Origin: Thermocrispum municipale DSM 44069
Lineage (GTDB): Bacteria; Actinomycetota; Actinomycetes; Mycobacteriales; Pseudonocardiaceae
Direction: 5' to 3'
Length of the DNA: 64,000 bases
Assembly (NCBI RefSeq): GCF_000427825.1
Contig: NZ_KE386593.1
Span: 62,202 to 126,201 of the forward strand
The first letter of the stretch is position 1. Every line of letters starts with the position of its first letter. This document shows, in pieces, positions 9,122 to 18,303 of the stretch. Under the pieces are notes generated by a model, which worked only from the letters and a program-made list of their open reading frames with translations, did no database searches and was not told where the DNA came from. Position numbers and translations under genes: made by a program.

Positions 9122-9724
9122 TCAGCGCGCCTTTTCAGGCCCGCTTTCCACCGTGTCGAGATCCTCGGGCCGGTCGATGTCGACCGGGTCACCGAGGCCG
9201 GTGCAATCGACCTCGACCACGTCGTCGGCGTGCTGACGCAGATAGCCGCGGGCGCCCGCATCGCCGTGCGCCAGTTCGGCGACGCCCGCCCAATGGTGGC
9301 GCCCCAACAAAACCGGGTGAGCGCGTCGGCCGTGATACGACGCCATCGCCAAGCGCGCGCCTTCGTCGAATACCTGCAGCATCCGACGCACCACGGCGAC
9401 TCCGACCAGCGGCTGGTCGACCAAGGTGATGATGGCGGCTTCGGTGTCTGCCGGCAGCGCGGCGAGCCCCGCCTTGAGAGAAGACGCCAGCCCGGTCGAC
9501 CAATCAGGGTTGTCGACCAGACGCGCAGGCGAATCCGCCAACGTTCGGCGTACTTCGTCAGCAGCCGCGCCGATCACGACCAGCACCGGGTCGCAGCCCG
9601 CCGCGGCCAACATCGCCGCACCACGGTGAGCCAGCGGCTGACCGGCGAATTCCACCAGCGCCTTGGGGCGGCCGAATCGCGTGCCTGCCCCGGCGGCCAG
9701 CAGCACTCCCGCGACCCCGGTCAC
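9122..9724 (-). CDS. MocA-like molybdenum cofactor nucleotidyltransferase
   Basis: 200 residues from a GTG at 9724. The N-terminal LLAAGAGTRFGRPKAL is the nucleotide-binding signature of the NTP_transf_3 family. LVDQPLVGVAVVRRML and GARGYLRQH match the MocA/CoxI-like branch, which transfers CMP to molybdopterin or modifies other cofactors. No molybdoenzyme gene is in the window, so the acceptor is unknown. It is divergent from the siderophore-interacting protein gene with 41 bases between the starts. A MobA-type guanylyltransferase is less likely from the motif set. Confidence 0.85.
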   Translation of the reverse strand: MTGVAGVLLAAGAGTRFGRPKALVEFAGQPLAHRGAAMLAAAGCDPVLVVIGAAADEVRRTLADSPARLVDNPDWSTGLASSLKAGLAALPADTEAAIITLVDQPLVGVAVVRRMLQVFDEGARLAMASYHGRRAHPVLLGRHHWAGVAELAHGDAGARGYLRQHADDVVEVDCTGLGDPVDIDRPEDLDTVESGPEKAR

Positions 9725-9765
9725 TGCCGCAGGATATCGCCGTTGTTCCGGGCTAGCCTGCCTTC

Positions 9766-10485
9766 ATGTCCAAGCCCTCCCGCGGATTCGACGGCCTGGT
9801 CATCAAGGCCTGGCGTGGCCGCGACTACCAGCTGACCGTGCGCGGCAGCCGGTTCGTCACCGACCACTACCTCCGCGTCTCGTTCGACACCGGCACCCTG
9901 CTCGACGACCTGCCGGTACACCCGACGATGTGGATCAGGCTGTGGATACCGAACGGGACCAAGCTGCAGCAGCGCGGCTTCACGCTGGTCGACCCGAACC
10001 CGCGGGCCCGCACCACGGACATCGAGTTCGCCCTGCACGACGGCTGCCCGGCGACCGAGTGGGCGAAAGCGGCGCGCCCCGGCGACACCATCGACGCGAC
10101 CGTCCTCGGCACCAAGTTCACCTGGCCGAAGCCCGACCCGTCCGGCTACCTCGTCATCGGCGACACCGCGTCGCTGCCCGCGATCAACAGCCTGTTGACC
10201 GGCCTCGACGGGACACCCGCGCGGGTGTGGCTGGAGTGGCAGCACGAGGACGACCAGAAGCTTCCGGTGGCCGCAACACCGCACACCGAGGTCACCTGGG
10301 TACGGCGGACCGACGCCGGCGCGGGCCTGGTGCAGGCCGTGGCAGAGGCCGCGTTCGACGCCACAGGCCAGCACGCCTGGGTCGCGTGCGACACCAAAAC
10401 CACCCGACGTCTGGTCGGCGTCCTGCGTGACCATTACCGATTGGACCGCAAAGCCATCACGGCGATGGGGTACTGGCGACCCTGA
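9766..10485 (+). CDS. Siderophore-interacting protein (FAD-dependent ferric-siderophore reductase family)
   Basis: 239 residues. An FAD-binding barrel (residues 15-120, with RGFTLVDPNP in place of the common RxYT motif) is followed by a SIP domain. That domain shows VIGDTASLPAIN and the C-terminal AWVACDTKTTRRL and RKAITAMGYWRP, typical of ViuB-like reductases that release iron from siderophores in the cytoplasm. A TAGCCT element at about 9755 leaves only six bases to the ATG, which suggests a leaderless transcript. No siderophore biosynthesis or uptake genes are adjacent. Confidence 0.9.
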   Translation: MSKPSRGFDGLVIKAWRGRDYQLTVRGSRFVTDHYLRVSFDTGTLLDDLPVHPTMWIRLWIPNGTKLQQRGFTLVDPNPRARTTDIEFALHDGCPATEWAKAARPGDTIDATVLGTKFTWPKPDPSGYLVIGDTASLPAINSLLTGLDGTPARVWLEWQHEDDQKLPVAATPHTEVTWVRRTDAGAGLVQAVAEAAFDATGQHAWVACDTKTTRRLVGVLRDHYRLDRKAITAMGYWRP

Positions 10486-10527
10486 ATCACCGCCCTGGCT
10501 GCACCCCGACTTGCCCGGTTTGCGACC

Positions 10528-12231
10528 ATGACCTGCATGGATGAGCAGGGCCAGCCAGAGGTGAACGTCAAGCCACGTAGCCACGAAGTCACCAGCGGAT
10601 ACGAGCGGGCGCCCGCGCGCGCCATGCTCCGGGCCGTCGGCATGACCGACGAGGACTGGGACAAGCCGCAGGTAGGCGTGGCCTCGTCGTGGAACGAGAT
10701 CACCCCGTGCAACCTGTCCCTGCAACGACTCGCGCAAGGCGTCAAGGAAGGCGTGCGCGATGCCGGCGGCTTCCCGCTGGAGTTCGGCACCATCTCGGTG
10801 TCCGACGGCATCTCCATGGGCCACGAGGGCATGCGGTCCTCGCTGGTCAGCCGGGAGATCATCGCCGACTCGGTGGAATGCGTGATGCACGCAGAACGGC
10901 TGGACGGCTCGGTGCTGCTCGCCGGCTGCGACAAGTCGCTGCCCGGCATGCTGATGGCCGCCGGACGGCTGAACCTGGCCTCGGTGTTCCTGTACGCCGG
11001 GTCGATCCTGCCCGGCAACCTCAACGGCAACGACATCACGATCCAGGACGCGTTCGAAGGGGTCGGCGCGTGCGCGCTCGGCCGGATCACGCCGAAGGAG
11101 CTGGAGGACATCGAGCGGCACGCGTGCCCGGGCGAGGGCGCGTGCGGCGGCATGTTCACCGCGAACACCATGGCCTCCGCGGCCGAGGCACTCGGCATGT
11201 CGCTGCCCGGCAGCGCTTCGCCGCCCGCGGTGGACCGTCGTCGTGACGACTACGCCAAGCGCTCCGGCGAGGCGGTCGTGGAGATGCTGCGCAAGGGCAT
11301 CACCGCGCGGCAGATCATGACCCGCGAGGCGTTCGAGAACGCCATCACCGTGGTGACCGCGCTCGGCGGCTCGACCAACGCGGTGCTGCACCTGCTGGCC
11401 ATCGCGCGCGAGGCCGAGGTCGACCTGTCCATCGACGACTTCAACCGGATCGGTGAGCGCACCCCGCTGCTGGCCGACGTCAAGCCGTTCGGCCGCTACG
11501 TGATGAGCGACATCGACAAGATCGGCGGCCTGCCGGTGGTGATGAAGGCGCTGCTGGACGCGGGCCTGCTGCACGGCGACACGCTGACCGTGACCGGCAA
11601 GACGATGGCGGAGAACCTGGCCGACATCAACCCGCCGGACCCGGACGGCAAGATCATCTCGGCGCTGTCGAAGCCGCTGGCCGGCACGGGTGGCCTGACC
11701 ATCCTGCGCGGCTCGCTGGCTCCGGACGGCGCCGTGGTGAAGAGCGCGTCGCTGCCCGCGCGGGTCATGGAAGGCACCGCGCGCGTGTTCGACGACGAAG
11801 CCGACGTGATGCCGGCGCTCGAGGCGGGCCAGATCAAACCGGGCGACGCGGTGGTCATCCGCTACGAAGGCCCTGCGGGCGGCCCGGGCATGCGCGAGAT
11901 GCTGGCGGTCACGGCGGCGATCAAGGGTGCGGGCCTGGGCTCGGACGTTCTGCTGATCACCGACGGCCGGTTCTCCGGTGCCACGCACGGCCCGTGCATC
12001 GGCCACGTGGCTCCGGAGGCGGCGCACGGCGGCCCGATCGCCCTGGTGCAGAACGGCGACCGGATCCGCCTCGACCTCGACAACCGCACGCTGGACGTGC
12101 TGGTCGACGAGGACGAGCTGGCCCGCCGCAAGCAGCAGTGGCAGCCGCGCAAGCCGCGCTACACCTCCGGCGTGCTGGCCAAGTACGCCAAGCTGGTGGG
12201 CTCCGCCGCCGACGGCGCGATCTGCGGCTGA
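10528..12231 (+). CDS. ilvD: Dihydroxy-acid dehydratase
   Basis: 567 residues. It dehydrates 2,3-dihydroxy-3-methylbutanoate and its ethyl homologue to the 2-oxoacids of Val, Leu and Ile synthesis, using an iron-sulfur cluster. Cluster ligands lie in AGCDKSLPG and [16 protein letters not shown]; the C-terminal domain has [11 protein letters not shown] and GHVAPEAA. The start is ambiguous: ATG 10528, ATG 10537 and GTG 10561 are all in frame and none has a strong Shine-Dalgarno site. ATG 10537 ([10 protein letters not shown]) gives the most family-like N-terminus. The gene stands alone with no other ilv gene next to it. Confidence 0.97.
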   Translation: MTCMDEQGQPEVNVKPRSHEVTSGYERAPARAMLRAVGMTDEDWDKPQVGVASSWNEITPCNLSLQRLAQGVKEGVRDAGGFPLEFGTISVSDGISMGHEGMRSSLVSREIIADSVECVMHAERLDGSVLLAGCDKSLPGMLMAAGRLNLASVFLYAGSILPGNLNGNDITIQDAFEGVGACALGRITPKELEDIERHACPGEGACGGMFTANTMASAAEALGMSLPGSASPPAVDRRRDDYAKRSGEAVVEMLRKGITARQIMTREAFENAITVVTALGGSTNAVLHLLAIAREAEVDLSIDDFNRIGERTPLLADVKPFGRYVMSDIDKIGGLPVVMKALLDAGLLHGDTLTVTGKTMAENLADINPPDPDGKIISALSKPLAGTGGLTILRGSLAPDGAVVKSASLPARVMEGTARVFDDEADVMPALEAGQIKPGDAVVIRYEGPAGGPGMREMLAVTAAIKGAGLGSDVLLITDGRFSGATHGPCIGHVAPEAAHGGPIALVQNGDRIRLDLDNRTLDVLVDEDELARRKQQWQPRKPRYTSGVLAKYAKLVGSAADGAICG

Positions 12232-12270
12232 GTTGCCGGGGTGAGCCGGGCGCCGGCTCGCATGCCGCGT

Positions 12271-12387
12271 CCGGCTTCCGGCTTCCGGCTTCCGGCTTCC
12301 GGCTTCCGGCTTCCGGCTTCCGGCTTCCGGCTTCCGGCTTCCGGCTTCCGGCTTCCGGCTTCCGGCTTCCGGCTTCCGGCTTCCGGC
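12271..12387. repeat. 7-bp tandem repeat (CTTCCGG), about 16-17 copies
   Basis: An almost perfectly uniform head-to-tail array of the heptamer CTTCCGG starts 40 bp after the ilvD stop. Because seven is not a multiple of three, all three frames stay open and read as a 7-residue peptide repeat, but no start or Shine-Dalgarno site supports translation. The uniformity points to replication slippage, so copy number should vary between strains. Confidence 0.95.
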
Positions 12388-12504
12388 GCAGGTTTGCACG
12401 CCGGGTCCGGCTCGTCGCAACCGAGCACGAATTCGTCTGGCGCCCGTCGCGGGCCGGCCGGCTCCCATTGCGGCCGAGCGCGAGTACGTCCAGCGGTTTC
12501 GGCC

Positions 12505-12584
12505 CCGGCTGCCTACCTTCGTTGAGTGTCGTACCCCCGCCGGGGGCGCATTGCGGTACAAACCCGACGAAAGTAGGCAGCCGG
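12505..12584. repeat. Long imperfect palindrome (about 80 bp) between ilvD and the nuclease gene
   Basis: The arms CCGGCTGCCTACCTTCGT (12505-12522) and ACGAAAGTAGGCAGCCGG (12567-12584) pair at 17 of 18 positions. The inner parts continue with weaker pairing down to a GTACCCCCGCCGGGGGC apex. There is no T-run after it, so it is not a typical intrinsic terminator. It could be a cruciform-forming repeat of the REP/MITE kind or an mRNA-stabilising hairpin. Confidence 0.65.
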
Positions 12585-12687
12585 AAGGACGCATCTGACG
12601 TCGACAGCCGTCGAACGTTCTTCCATCGTTCATCCTTCTGGGGGACGATCACGCCGTCATACCGCGCAGGACGAACAGGGGATCACC

Positions 12688-14532
12688 GTGACTCTCACCG
12701 GACGCAGGCGCGCACACCTTGTCGCGTTGTCCGCCGCCTCGCTGACCGCACTGACCGGGCTGGCCGTCCCGGCCACGGCGGCACCCGAGGCCCAGCAGGC
12801 CACGATCGCTCAGATCCAAGGCACCACCCGGCTCTCACCGTTCGACGGTCAGCAGGTCAGCGACGTCAAAGGCGTCGTGACCGCCATCCGGGCGTTCGGC
12901 TCGGCGCGCGGATTCTGGTTCCAGGACCCCCAGGGCGACGGTGACCCCCGCACCTCGGAGGGCCTGTTCGTGTACACCGGCAACACGACGCCCGACGTCA
13001 AGGTCGGCGACGCCGTGACGGTGTCCGGCACGGTCGACGAGTTCTATCCCACGAACCCGAGCGATTCGCCGTTCCAGTCGACCACCGAGCTGACCGACGC
13101 CACGTGGACCGTGACCTCGTCCGGCAACGACGTGCCCGAGGCGGAGAAGATCACGCCGGACACCGTGCCCGCGCAGCTCACCGCCAAGCCGGGCGGCAAC
13201 ATCGAGCCACTCCCACTGGAGCCCGAGGCCTACGCGCTGGACTTCTGGGAGAGCCGGGAAGGCATGCGGGTCCAGGTGACGGATGCACCGGTCGTCGGCC
13301 CGACCACCTCGTACAACGAACTGTTCGTCACCAGCAAGCCCGACGAGTACCCGAGTGCTCGGGGCGGCACCCTCTACACCGGCTACGACAACGACCCGAC
13401 CGGTGTGCTGAAGATCGAGTCGCTCATCCCGTTCGCCGAGCGTCCGTTCCCCAAGGCCGACACCGGCGACACGCTCGCCGGGGTCACCGCCGGTGTGGTG
13501 GAGTACGACCAGTTCGGCGGGTACACCCTGATGGCCACCGAGCTCGGCGACGTCGTCCCCGGCGACCTGCAGCGGGAGACCACGCGTAAGCAGCGGCCGT
13601 ACGAGCTGGCCGTGGCCACGTACAACGTGGAGAACCTCTCCCCGTCCGACGACCAGGCGAAGTTCGACGCGTTGGCGAAGGGCGTCGTGGAGAATCTCGC
13701 CTCGCCGGACATCGTGACGCTGGAAGAGGTACAGGACAACAACGGCGCACAGGAACCCGACGACGGTGTCGTCGCCGCCGACGAGACGTTGAACAAGTTC
13801 GTCGACGCGATCGTGGCGGCGGGTGGTCCGCGCTACGAGTGGCGGCAGATCGACCCGGAGGACCTGGCCGACGGCGGCGAGCCGGGCGGCAACATCCGGG
13901 TGGCGTTCCTGTTCAACCCGAAGCGGGTGTCGTTCGTCGATCGGCCCGGCGGGGACGCGACCACGCCGGTGAAGGTCCTCGGGTCGAAGAAGCCGCACCT
14001 GTCGATCTCGCCCGGCCGGATCGACCCGACCAACCAGGCGTTCACCGACAGCCGCAAGCCGCTGGCCGGGGAGTTCGTCTTCCGCGGCAAGACCGTGTTC
14101 GTGGTGGCCAACCACTTCGCGTCGAAAGGTGGCGACCAGCCGGTGCACGGGCGTTTCCAGCCGCCCGCCCGGGTATCCGAGGAACAGCGCGTCGAGCAGG
14201 CGAAGGCCGTGCGCGCGTTCGTCGACGAGATCCAGCGGCGGGACCGGTTCGCCAACATCGTCGTCGCGGGCGATCTGAACGATTTCTCGTTCTCGCCCAC
14301 CCTGCGGGTGCTGACCGAGGACGGCGCGCTCACCGACCTGGTGGAGATCCTGCCGCCGAAGGAACAGTACGGCTACGTGTTCGACGGCAAGTCGCAGGTG
14401 CTCGACCACATCCTGACCTCGCGCGGGTTCAAGTCGGTCGCGTTCGACATCGTGCACATCAACGCCGAGTTCCACGACCAGAACAGCGACCATGACCCAG
14501 CCGTGGTGCGCGTCAAGCCCGGCGCCAAATAG
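12688..14532 (+). CDS. Secreted ExeM/NucH-type endonuclease/exonuclease/phosphatase family protein
   Basis: 614 residues from the GTG at 12688. A signal peptide (MTLTGRRRAHLVALSAAS up to ATAA near residue 32) directs export. Residues 35-280 resemble the OB-fold region found ahead of the catalytic domain in ExeM nucleases (IAQIQGTTRLSPFDGQ, VSGTVDEFYP). Residues 300-612 form the metal-dependent EEP domain, with ATYNVENLSP, VTLEEVQDN, VVAGDLNDF, LDHILTS and the catalytic NSDHDPAVV. It should degrade extracellular nucleic acids for nutrient or phosphate recovery. It is monocistronic; a long palindrome lies upstream. Confidence 0.93.
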   Translation: MTLTGRRRAHLVALSAASLTALTGLAVPATAAPEAQQATIAQIQGTTRLSPFDGQQVSDVKGVVTAIRAFGSARGFWFQDPQGDGDPRTSEGLFVYTGNTTPDVKVGDAVTVSGTVDEFYPTNPSDSPFQSTTELTDATWTVTSSGNDVPEAEKITPDTVPAQLTAKPGGNIEPLPLEPEAYALDFWESREGMRVQVTDAPVVGPTTSYNELFVTSKPDEYPSARGGTLYTGYDNDPTGVLKIESLIPFAERPFPKADTGDTLAGVTAGVVEYDQFGGYTLMATELGDVVPGDLQRETTRKQRPYELAVATYNVENLSPSDDQAKFDALAKGVVENLASPDIVTLEEVQDNNGAQEPDDGVVAADETLNKFVDAIVAAGGPRYEWRQIDPEDLADGGEPGGNIRVAFLFNPKRVSFVDRPGGDATTPVKVLGSKKPHLSISPGRIDPTNQAFTDSRKPLAGEFVFRGKTVFVVANHFASKGGDQPVHGRFQPPARVSEEQRVEQAKAVRAFVDEIQRRDRFANIVVAGDLNDFSFSPTLRVLTEDGALTDLVEILPPKEQYGYVFDGKSQVLDHILTSRGFKSVAFDIVHINAEFHDQNSDHDPAVVRVKPGAK

Positions 14533-14580
14533 CCGAGCTATTAGGGTGGCCGGGGTCGAGACGAAACTGGAGGGGATCTG

Positions 14581-14751
14581 ATGAGCGACCAGCCGACCGG
14601 TCGCGAGCACATCGACTTGACTCGCGACCCGACGCCCGGCGTCCCGGACCACGCGCTGCCCGAAGGCGCCGAACCCAGCCCGTTGATCGACCTCAGCCGG
14701 GACCCGAACCCCGGCGTGGCCGACCACGCGCTGCCGGACGACGAGGAGTAA
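14581..14751 (+). CDS. Small acidic protein with a duplicated motif
   Basis: 56 residues. The ATG at 14581 follows GGAGGGG at good spacing, and a strong terminator comes right after the stop, so this is very likely a real gene. The protein is two copies of one unit: IDLTRDPTPGVPDHALP and IDLSRDPNPGVADHALP, joined by a short linker and ending DDEE. It is acidic, with no signal peptide, membrane segment or cysteine. I do not recognise the family. The repeated RDPxPGVxDHALP unit could be a short binding motif. Confidence 0.75.
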   Translation: MSDQPTGREHIDLTRDPTPGVPDHALPEGAEPSPLIDLSRDPNPGVADHALPDDEE

Positions 14752-14762
14752 CGAACTCCGCC

Positions 14763-14797
14763 AACGCCGGGGCCGCTGCTGCGGCCCCGGCGTTTTC
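14763..14797 (+). terminator. Strong hairpin terminator
   Basis: A perfect 14-bp stem (14763-14776 with 14781-14794) and TGCT loop, followed by TTCG. It lies 12 bp after the small acidic protein gene and separates it from the protease gene. Confidence 0.85.
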
Positions 14798-14919
14798 GTG
14801 TCGGTGTGGGTGCTTGCTCCCGCTCTGCGTTCGGGCTGAACGACGAAAGAACGTGGTCGCGGGTGCCGAACGGGTGTTACCCCGGAAAGGTCCCGGTCCT
14901 CGTCCCACAAGGAGAGACC

Positions 14920-15549
14920 ATGCTCGCTCGCACCGCTGTCCGCACCGCCATCGCCGGCATCACGCTGCTGCTGCCGCTGGTCGCGGTCGCGCCATCGGCC
15001 TCGGCCGCGACCGTCGCTCCGGCGCAAGTCACGATCACCTACGACGCCAGTCAGGCCTCCGAGTACGCCGACGCCATCGCGCAAGGCATCGCGATCTGGA
15101 ACGAGCAGCTGGAGAACGTGCAGATCGACGAGGTCGAGCCGGGCGGAGATCCGGATGTCTCGTTCGTCGCCGACCCGGGGTGGCCGCGCGCCGAGATCGG
15201 GCCCGCGATGCCCGGCGACGACCTCACCGTGTGGTTCGGCAAGGAAGGCGTCGACGAGGGCTACGACCTGGTGCGGATCGCCGCGCACGAGTTCGGCCAC
15301 AGCCTCGGGCTGTACGACAACAAGCCGGGGCCGTGCGAGAGCCTGATGTCCGGCAGCTCGGCCGGTGTCGAGTGCACCAACCCGGTCCCGAACGCCGAGG
15401 AGGTCGCCGCGGTCGAGGACATGTACGCCGGCGGCCTGGTTCGGCAGCACGCCGGTACCGGCAAGATCGTCGTCGAACAGGTCACCGGCAGCCCTGCCCC
15501 CAAGCGTTGGTCCGTGCCGCTTGACGAGGCGACAGCCTCGCCCTCGTGA
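14920..15549 (+). CDS. Snapalysin-like secreted zinc metalloprotease (family M7)
   Basis: 209 residues; the ATG at 14920 follows AAGGAGAG. A signal peptide (MLARTAVRTAIAG to PSASA near residue 29) is followed by a compact catalytic domain. The zinc motif HEFGHSLGLYD has the HExxHxxGxxD form with a terminal Asp that marks the snapalysin (Streptomyces small neutral protease) family. A Met-turn candidate, ESLMSG, follows. It is a short secreted neutral endopeptidase, probably for nutrition. The LysR-type regulator that often flanks snapalysin genes is not present. It converges on the MFS gene. Confidence 0.9.
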   Translation: MLARTAVRTAIAGITLLLPLVAVAPSASAATVAPAQVTITYDASQASEYADAIAQGIAIWNEQLENVQIDEVEPGGDPDVSFVADPGWPRAEIGPAMPGDDLTVWFGKEGVDEGYDLVRIAAHEFGHSLGLYDNKPGPCESLMSGSSAGVECTNPVPNAEEVAAVEDMYAGGLVRQHAGTGKIVVEQVTGSPAPKRWSVPLDEATASPS

Positions 15550-15657
15550 GCGCCTGGCGCACGTGGCGCCGGTACGACGGAGTCAGCCTGCCTGCCCCCG
15601 GTTCAGCTGGTGGACCCGGTTCTTCCGACCACCTGCGACCTTCGAACCTGTGTGGCG

Positions 15658-16869
15658 TCACACCTCTCGCCTCGGGGGCGTGCTGGCGAGAGCCAAGACC
15701 GCTGCCAGCACCGCGAGTCCGGCGAGCACCAGGAACCCGGCGGAATAGCCGCCGAACAGGTCCGCGACGACCGCGCCGGCGAATGGGGCGAGCGCCATCG
15801 TTGCGGTGAGTGGGGCCGACAGCAACCCGGTCAAACGGCCGTAGTGGGTGGCGCCCCAGCGGTCGGTGACGGCTGTCGCCTGCAGCAAGGTGAACACGCC
15901 GCGAGCCATACCCGCCGCGACCGCCACCGCTGTCAACGCAGCAACCGAGCGGAGCACGCCGAGCAGCCCGGTCGTGACCCCGATGGCCAGCAAGATCAGC
16001 GACGTGCGCATGCGAGTGCTCGTGTTGCGCGACAGCCAGCCGTATCCGAGTCGCCCGAGCACCTGTCCGGCGCCACCGAGACCGAGGGCGACAGCCGCTG
16101 TTCCGGTGTCGATGCCGCGCTCGGCCAACAGCGGAACAAGGTTGACGACAGCCGCGAACGCTGCGAAGACGGTGAGCGACAACGCAACGCCCAGCGCGAG
16201 GAACGGACGGCTTCGCGCGATGGCTGCCGGATCGGCCGCGTGCCGAGCGGGATCGGGCGCCTCAGCGTCGGGCCACGGTCCCCGGAGACCCCAGAGGTGG
16301 CCGGGAACGGTGATCACGGCCAACACGCCCGCGAGCACGACATACGTGGTCCGCCAGTCACCGTCCCTGGCCAGGAACGCCGTCAACGGCGCGAACACCG
16401 TGCTGGCGAGACCTGCGACCAGCGTCAGGACCGTCAGTGCTCGAACCCGACGTGGTCCGTACCAGCGCGTGAGGGCGGCGAAAGCCGGCGGGTAGAGAAC
16501 AGCTCCCATCGCCATGCCTGCGACGCTCCAACCGACGAAGAACCAAACGAGGTTCTGCGCGGACGCGATCAGCAGAACCGCAGGTACCGCCACGACTGAT
16601 CCGGCGGTCATGATCCCGCGCGGACCTCTGCGATCGAGCAGGCGCCCGACGACGATGCCCACCAGCGCCGAGACCACTTGACTCACCGAGAACGCGGCCG
16701 TGATCTCCATGAGCGACCAGCCAGTCGAAGCGCTGATCGACGGGGCGAGTACAGGAAACGCGTAGTACAACACGCCCCAACTGGTGATCTCGGTGACGCA
16801 CAGAACGACCAACACGCGGCGCAGGCCGGCACCGGTGAGCGCCTCAGCATGCGCCGTCGTGGTGGTCAT
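15658..16869 (-). CDS. MFS exporter in the arsenic-type locus
   Basis: 403 residues with about twelve membrane helices. The cytoplasmic loop between helices 2 and 3 has the MFS signature GRLLDRRGPRG. It belongs to the OxlT/MFS_1-type families by general pattern. The ATG overlaps the stop of the flavin monooxygenase by one base (TGATG), so the two proteins are made together. With the divergent ArsR-acetyltransferase gene this suggests efflux of an arsenical or a related toxic product. The actual substrate cannot be read from sequence. No ArsB, Acr3 or ArsC is in the window. Confidence 0.85.
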   Translation of the reverse strand: MTTTTAHAEALTGAGLRRVLVVLCVTEITSWGVLYYAFPVLAPSISASTGWSLMEITAAFSVSQVVSALVGIVVGRLLDRRGPRGIMTAGSVVAVPAVLLIASAQNLVWFFVGWSVAGMAMGAVLYPPAFAALTRWYGPRRVRALTVLTLVAGLASTVFAPLTAFLARDGDWRTTYVVLAGVLAVITVPGHLWGLRGPWPDAEAPDPARHAADPAAIARSRPFLALGVALSLTVFAAFAAVVNLVPLLAERGIDTGTAAVALGLGGAGQVLGRLGYGWLSRNTSTRMRTSLILLAIGVTTGLLGVLRSVAALTAVAVAAGMARGVFTLLQATAVTDRWGATHYGRLTGLLSAPLTATMALAPFAGAVVADLFGGYSAGFLVLAGLAVLAAVLALASTPPRREV

Positions 16870-18206
16870 CAGCGAACGGTCGGGCCGGGCAGCGAGACGG
16901 ACTGCGGTTCGGCCGGTGCGCCGCAACATCCGCCGTCGGGCTGCGACTCGGCTCGGTCGAACAAGCCCGCGCCGCCGCACACACCCGTTTCGGGCAGCAC
17001 CAGCTCGACCCGCTCGGCCGCCTCACGGTCGCCGGCCAGCTCGGCGACGATGCTGCGCACCTGCTCGTAGCCGGTCATGGCGAGGAAGGTCGGCGCCCGG
17101 CCATAACTTTTCATTCCGGCGAGGAACACGCCCGGTTCCGGATGGGAGAGTTCCTTGACGCCGTGCGGCGGCACGGTTCCGCAGGAGTGCACGTTCGGGT
17201 CGATCAGTGGTGCGAGCGCGACCGGGGCCTGCAACGTGGTGTCGAGCTCGAGACGGAGCTCCGACAGCCACGACAGGTCAGGGCGAAAGCCGGTGACCAC
17301 GACGACCTCGTCGACGTCCTCGACACGCTGACCGTCGCCCGACAGGAGAGTGAGCCGACCGTTCGACGCGGCCTCCACGGCCGCCGTGCGGAAGCCGGTG
17401 ACCACGCGCACCGCGCCGGCGTCGACGGCTTGCTGTGCGCGCACGCCAAGGGCGCCGCGCGCGGGAAGCTGATCGGCAGCGCCGCCGCCGAAGACGCCTC
17501 CGACCGTGCCCCGGCGCAGCACCCAGCTGATCCGGGTGGCGGGCGCAGCCTTCGCGAGCGCCACGAGGCTGACCAGCGCGGTGAGCGCGGAGTGTCCGCT
17601 ACCGGCTACTACCACGTGCTTGCCCGCATAGCGAGCCCGCTCAGCGGGCTGCGACAGATCCGGTATGCGATAAGTGATGTGCTCGGCCGCAGCACGCTCG
17701 CCGAGCGCGGGCAGCCCGTCACCACCAAGCGGACTCGGCGAGCTCCAGGTGCCGGAGGAGTCGATCAGTGACCGCGCCGTGATGCGCTCCTCGCGACCAT
17801 CAGCGGTGCGCACATGGACGATCAGCGGTTCGGTCTCCCGTCCCGCGTCCACGACGCGGTCGCGCCCGCGGCGGGCAACTCCTGTCACTTCGGCGCCGAA
17901 ACGGACACGATCGCCGAGCGCCTCGGCCAGCGGCCGCAGATACCGCTCGACCCAGTCGCCGCCCGTCGGATAGGCCGCATCATCCGGCTTCTGCCACGTC
18001 GTCGACTCCAGCAGCCGGCCGGCCGCCGGCGCGATCAGCTCCGACCACGGCGAGAACATCCGCACGTGGGCCCACTCCGTGACACTCGCCCCCGCGGACT
18101 CCCCACGCTCCAACACCAGCGGGTTCAGTCCGCGCTCCAGCGCTTCCGCGGCAGCCGCCAACCCCACTGGACCCGCGCCGACCACGACAACCGGCACCTC
18201 GTCCAT
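16869..18206 (-). CDS. Flavin-binding monooxygenase, ArsO-like
   Basis: 445 residues. The ATG at 18206 was chosen because AAGGGG lies six bases upstream; in-frame ATGs at 18209 and 18221 are alternatives. FAD-binding GAGPVG lies at the N-terminus, an NADPH-type AGSGHSAL site near the middle, and a VVVTGFRPDLSWL flavin motif after it. The C-terminal tail is Cys-rich (VCGGAGLF and GGCCGAP), unusual for the family and suited to metal or arsenical binding. ArsO flavoproteins occur in actinomycete arsenic clusters such as that of Streptomyces plasmid pHZ227. Here the gene is co-translated with an MFS exporter and divergent from ArsR-GNAT. The substrate is inference. Confidence 0.82.
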   Translation of the reverse strand: MDEVPVVVVGAGPVGLAAAAEALERGLNPLVLERGESAGASVTEWAHVRMFSPWSELIAPAAGRLLESTTWQKPDDAAYPTGGDWVERYLRPLAEALGDRVRFGAEVTGVARRGRDRVVDAGRETEPLIVHVRTADGREERITARSLIDSSGTWSSPSPLGGDGLPALGERAAAEHITYRIPDLSQPAERARYAGKHVVVAGSGHSALTALVSLVALAKAAPATRISWVLRRGTVGGVFGGGAADQLPARGALGVRAQQAVDAGAVRVVTGFRTAAVEAASNGRLTLLSGDGQRVEDVDEVVVVTGFRPDLSWLSELRLELDTTLQAPVALAPLIDPNVHSCGTVPPHGVKELSHPEPGVFLAGMKSYGRAPTFLAMTGYEQVRSIVAELAGDREAAERVELVLPETGVCGGAGLFDRAESQPDGGCCGAPAEPQSVSLPGPTVR

Positions 18207-18228
18207 CATCGACCCCTTCATCGGTGTT

Positions 18229-18259
18229 CATCGATTGAATGTCGCTCAATGTATCGATG
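18229..18259. promoter_or_regulatory. Inverted repeat, candidate ArsR operator
   Basis: CATCGATTGA (18229-18238) faces TCAATGTATCGATG (18246-18259), an AT-richer imperfect palindrome between the divergent starts. A second TCGATTGA occurs at 18264-18271 over the arsR -35 box. This is the usual position for autoregulation by an ArsR repressor. Confidence 0.6.
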
Positions 18260-18267
18260 GAGATCGA

Positions 18268-18297
18268 TTGACGCAACCATCGAGAGCCATCGATAAT
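18268..18297 (+). promoter_or_regulatory. Promoter of the ArsR-GNAT gene, leaderless
   Basis: TTGACG (18268-18273), an 18-bp spacer, then GATAAT (18292-18297). The ATG at 18304 is six bases beyond the -10, so transcription should begin at or next to the start codon. Confidence 0.75.
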
Positions 18298-18303
18298 GTC
18301 GTT

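Noticed and set aside
12271-12387. CRISPR-like array
   Set aside because: The unit is 7 bp with no spacers; it is a simple tandem repeat.
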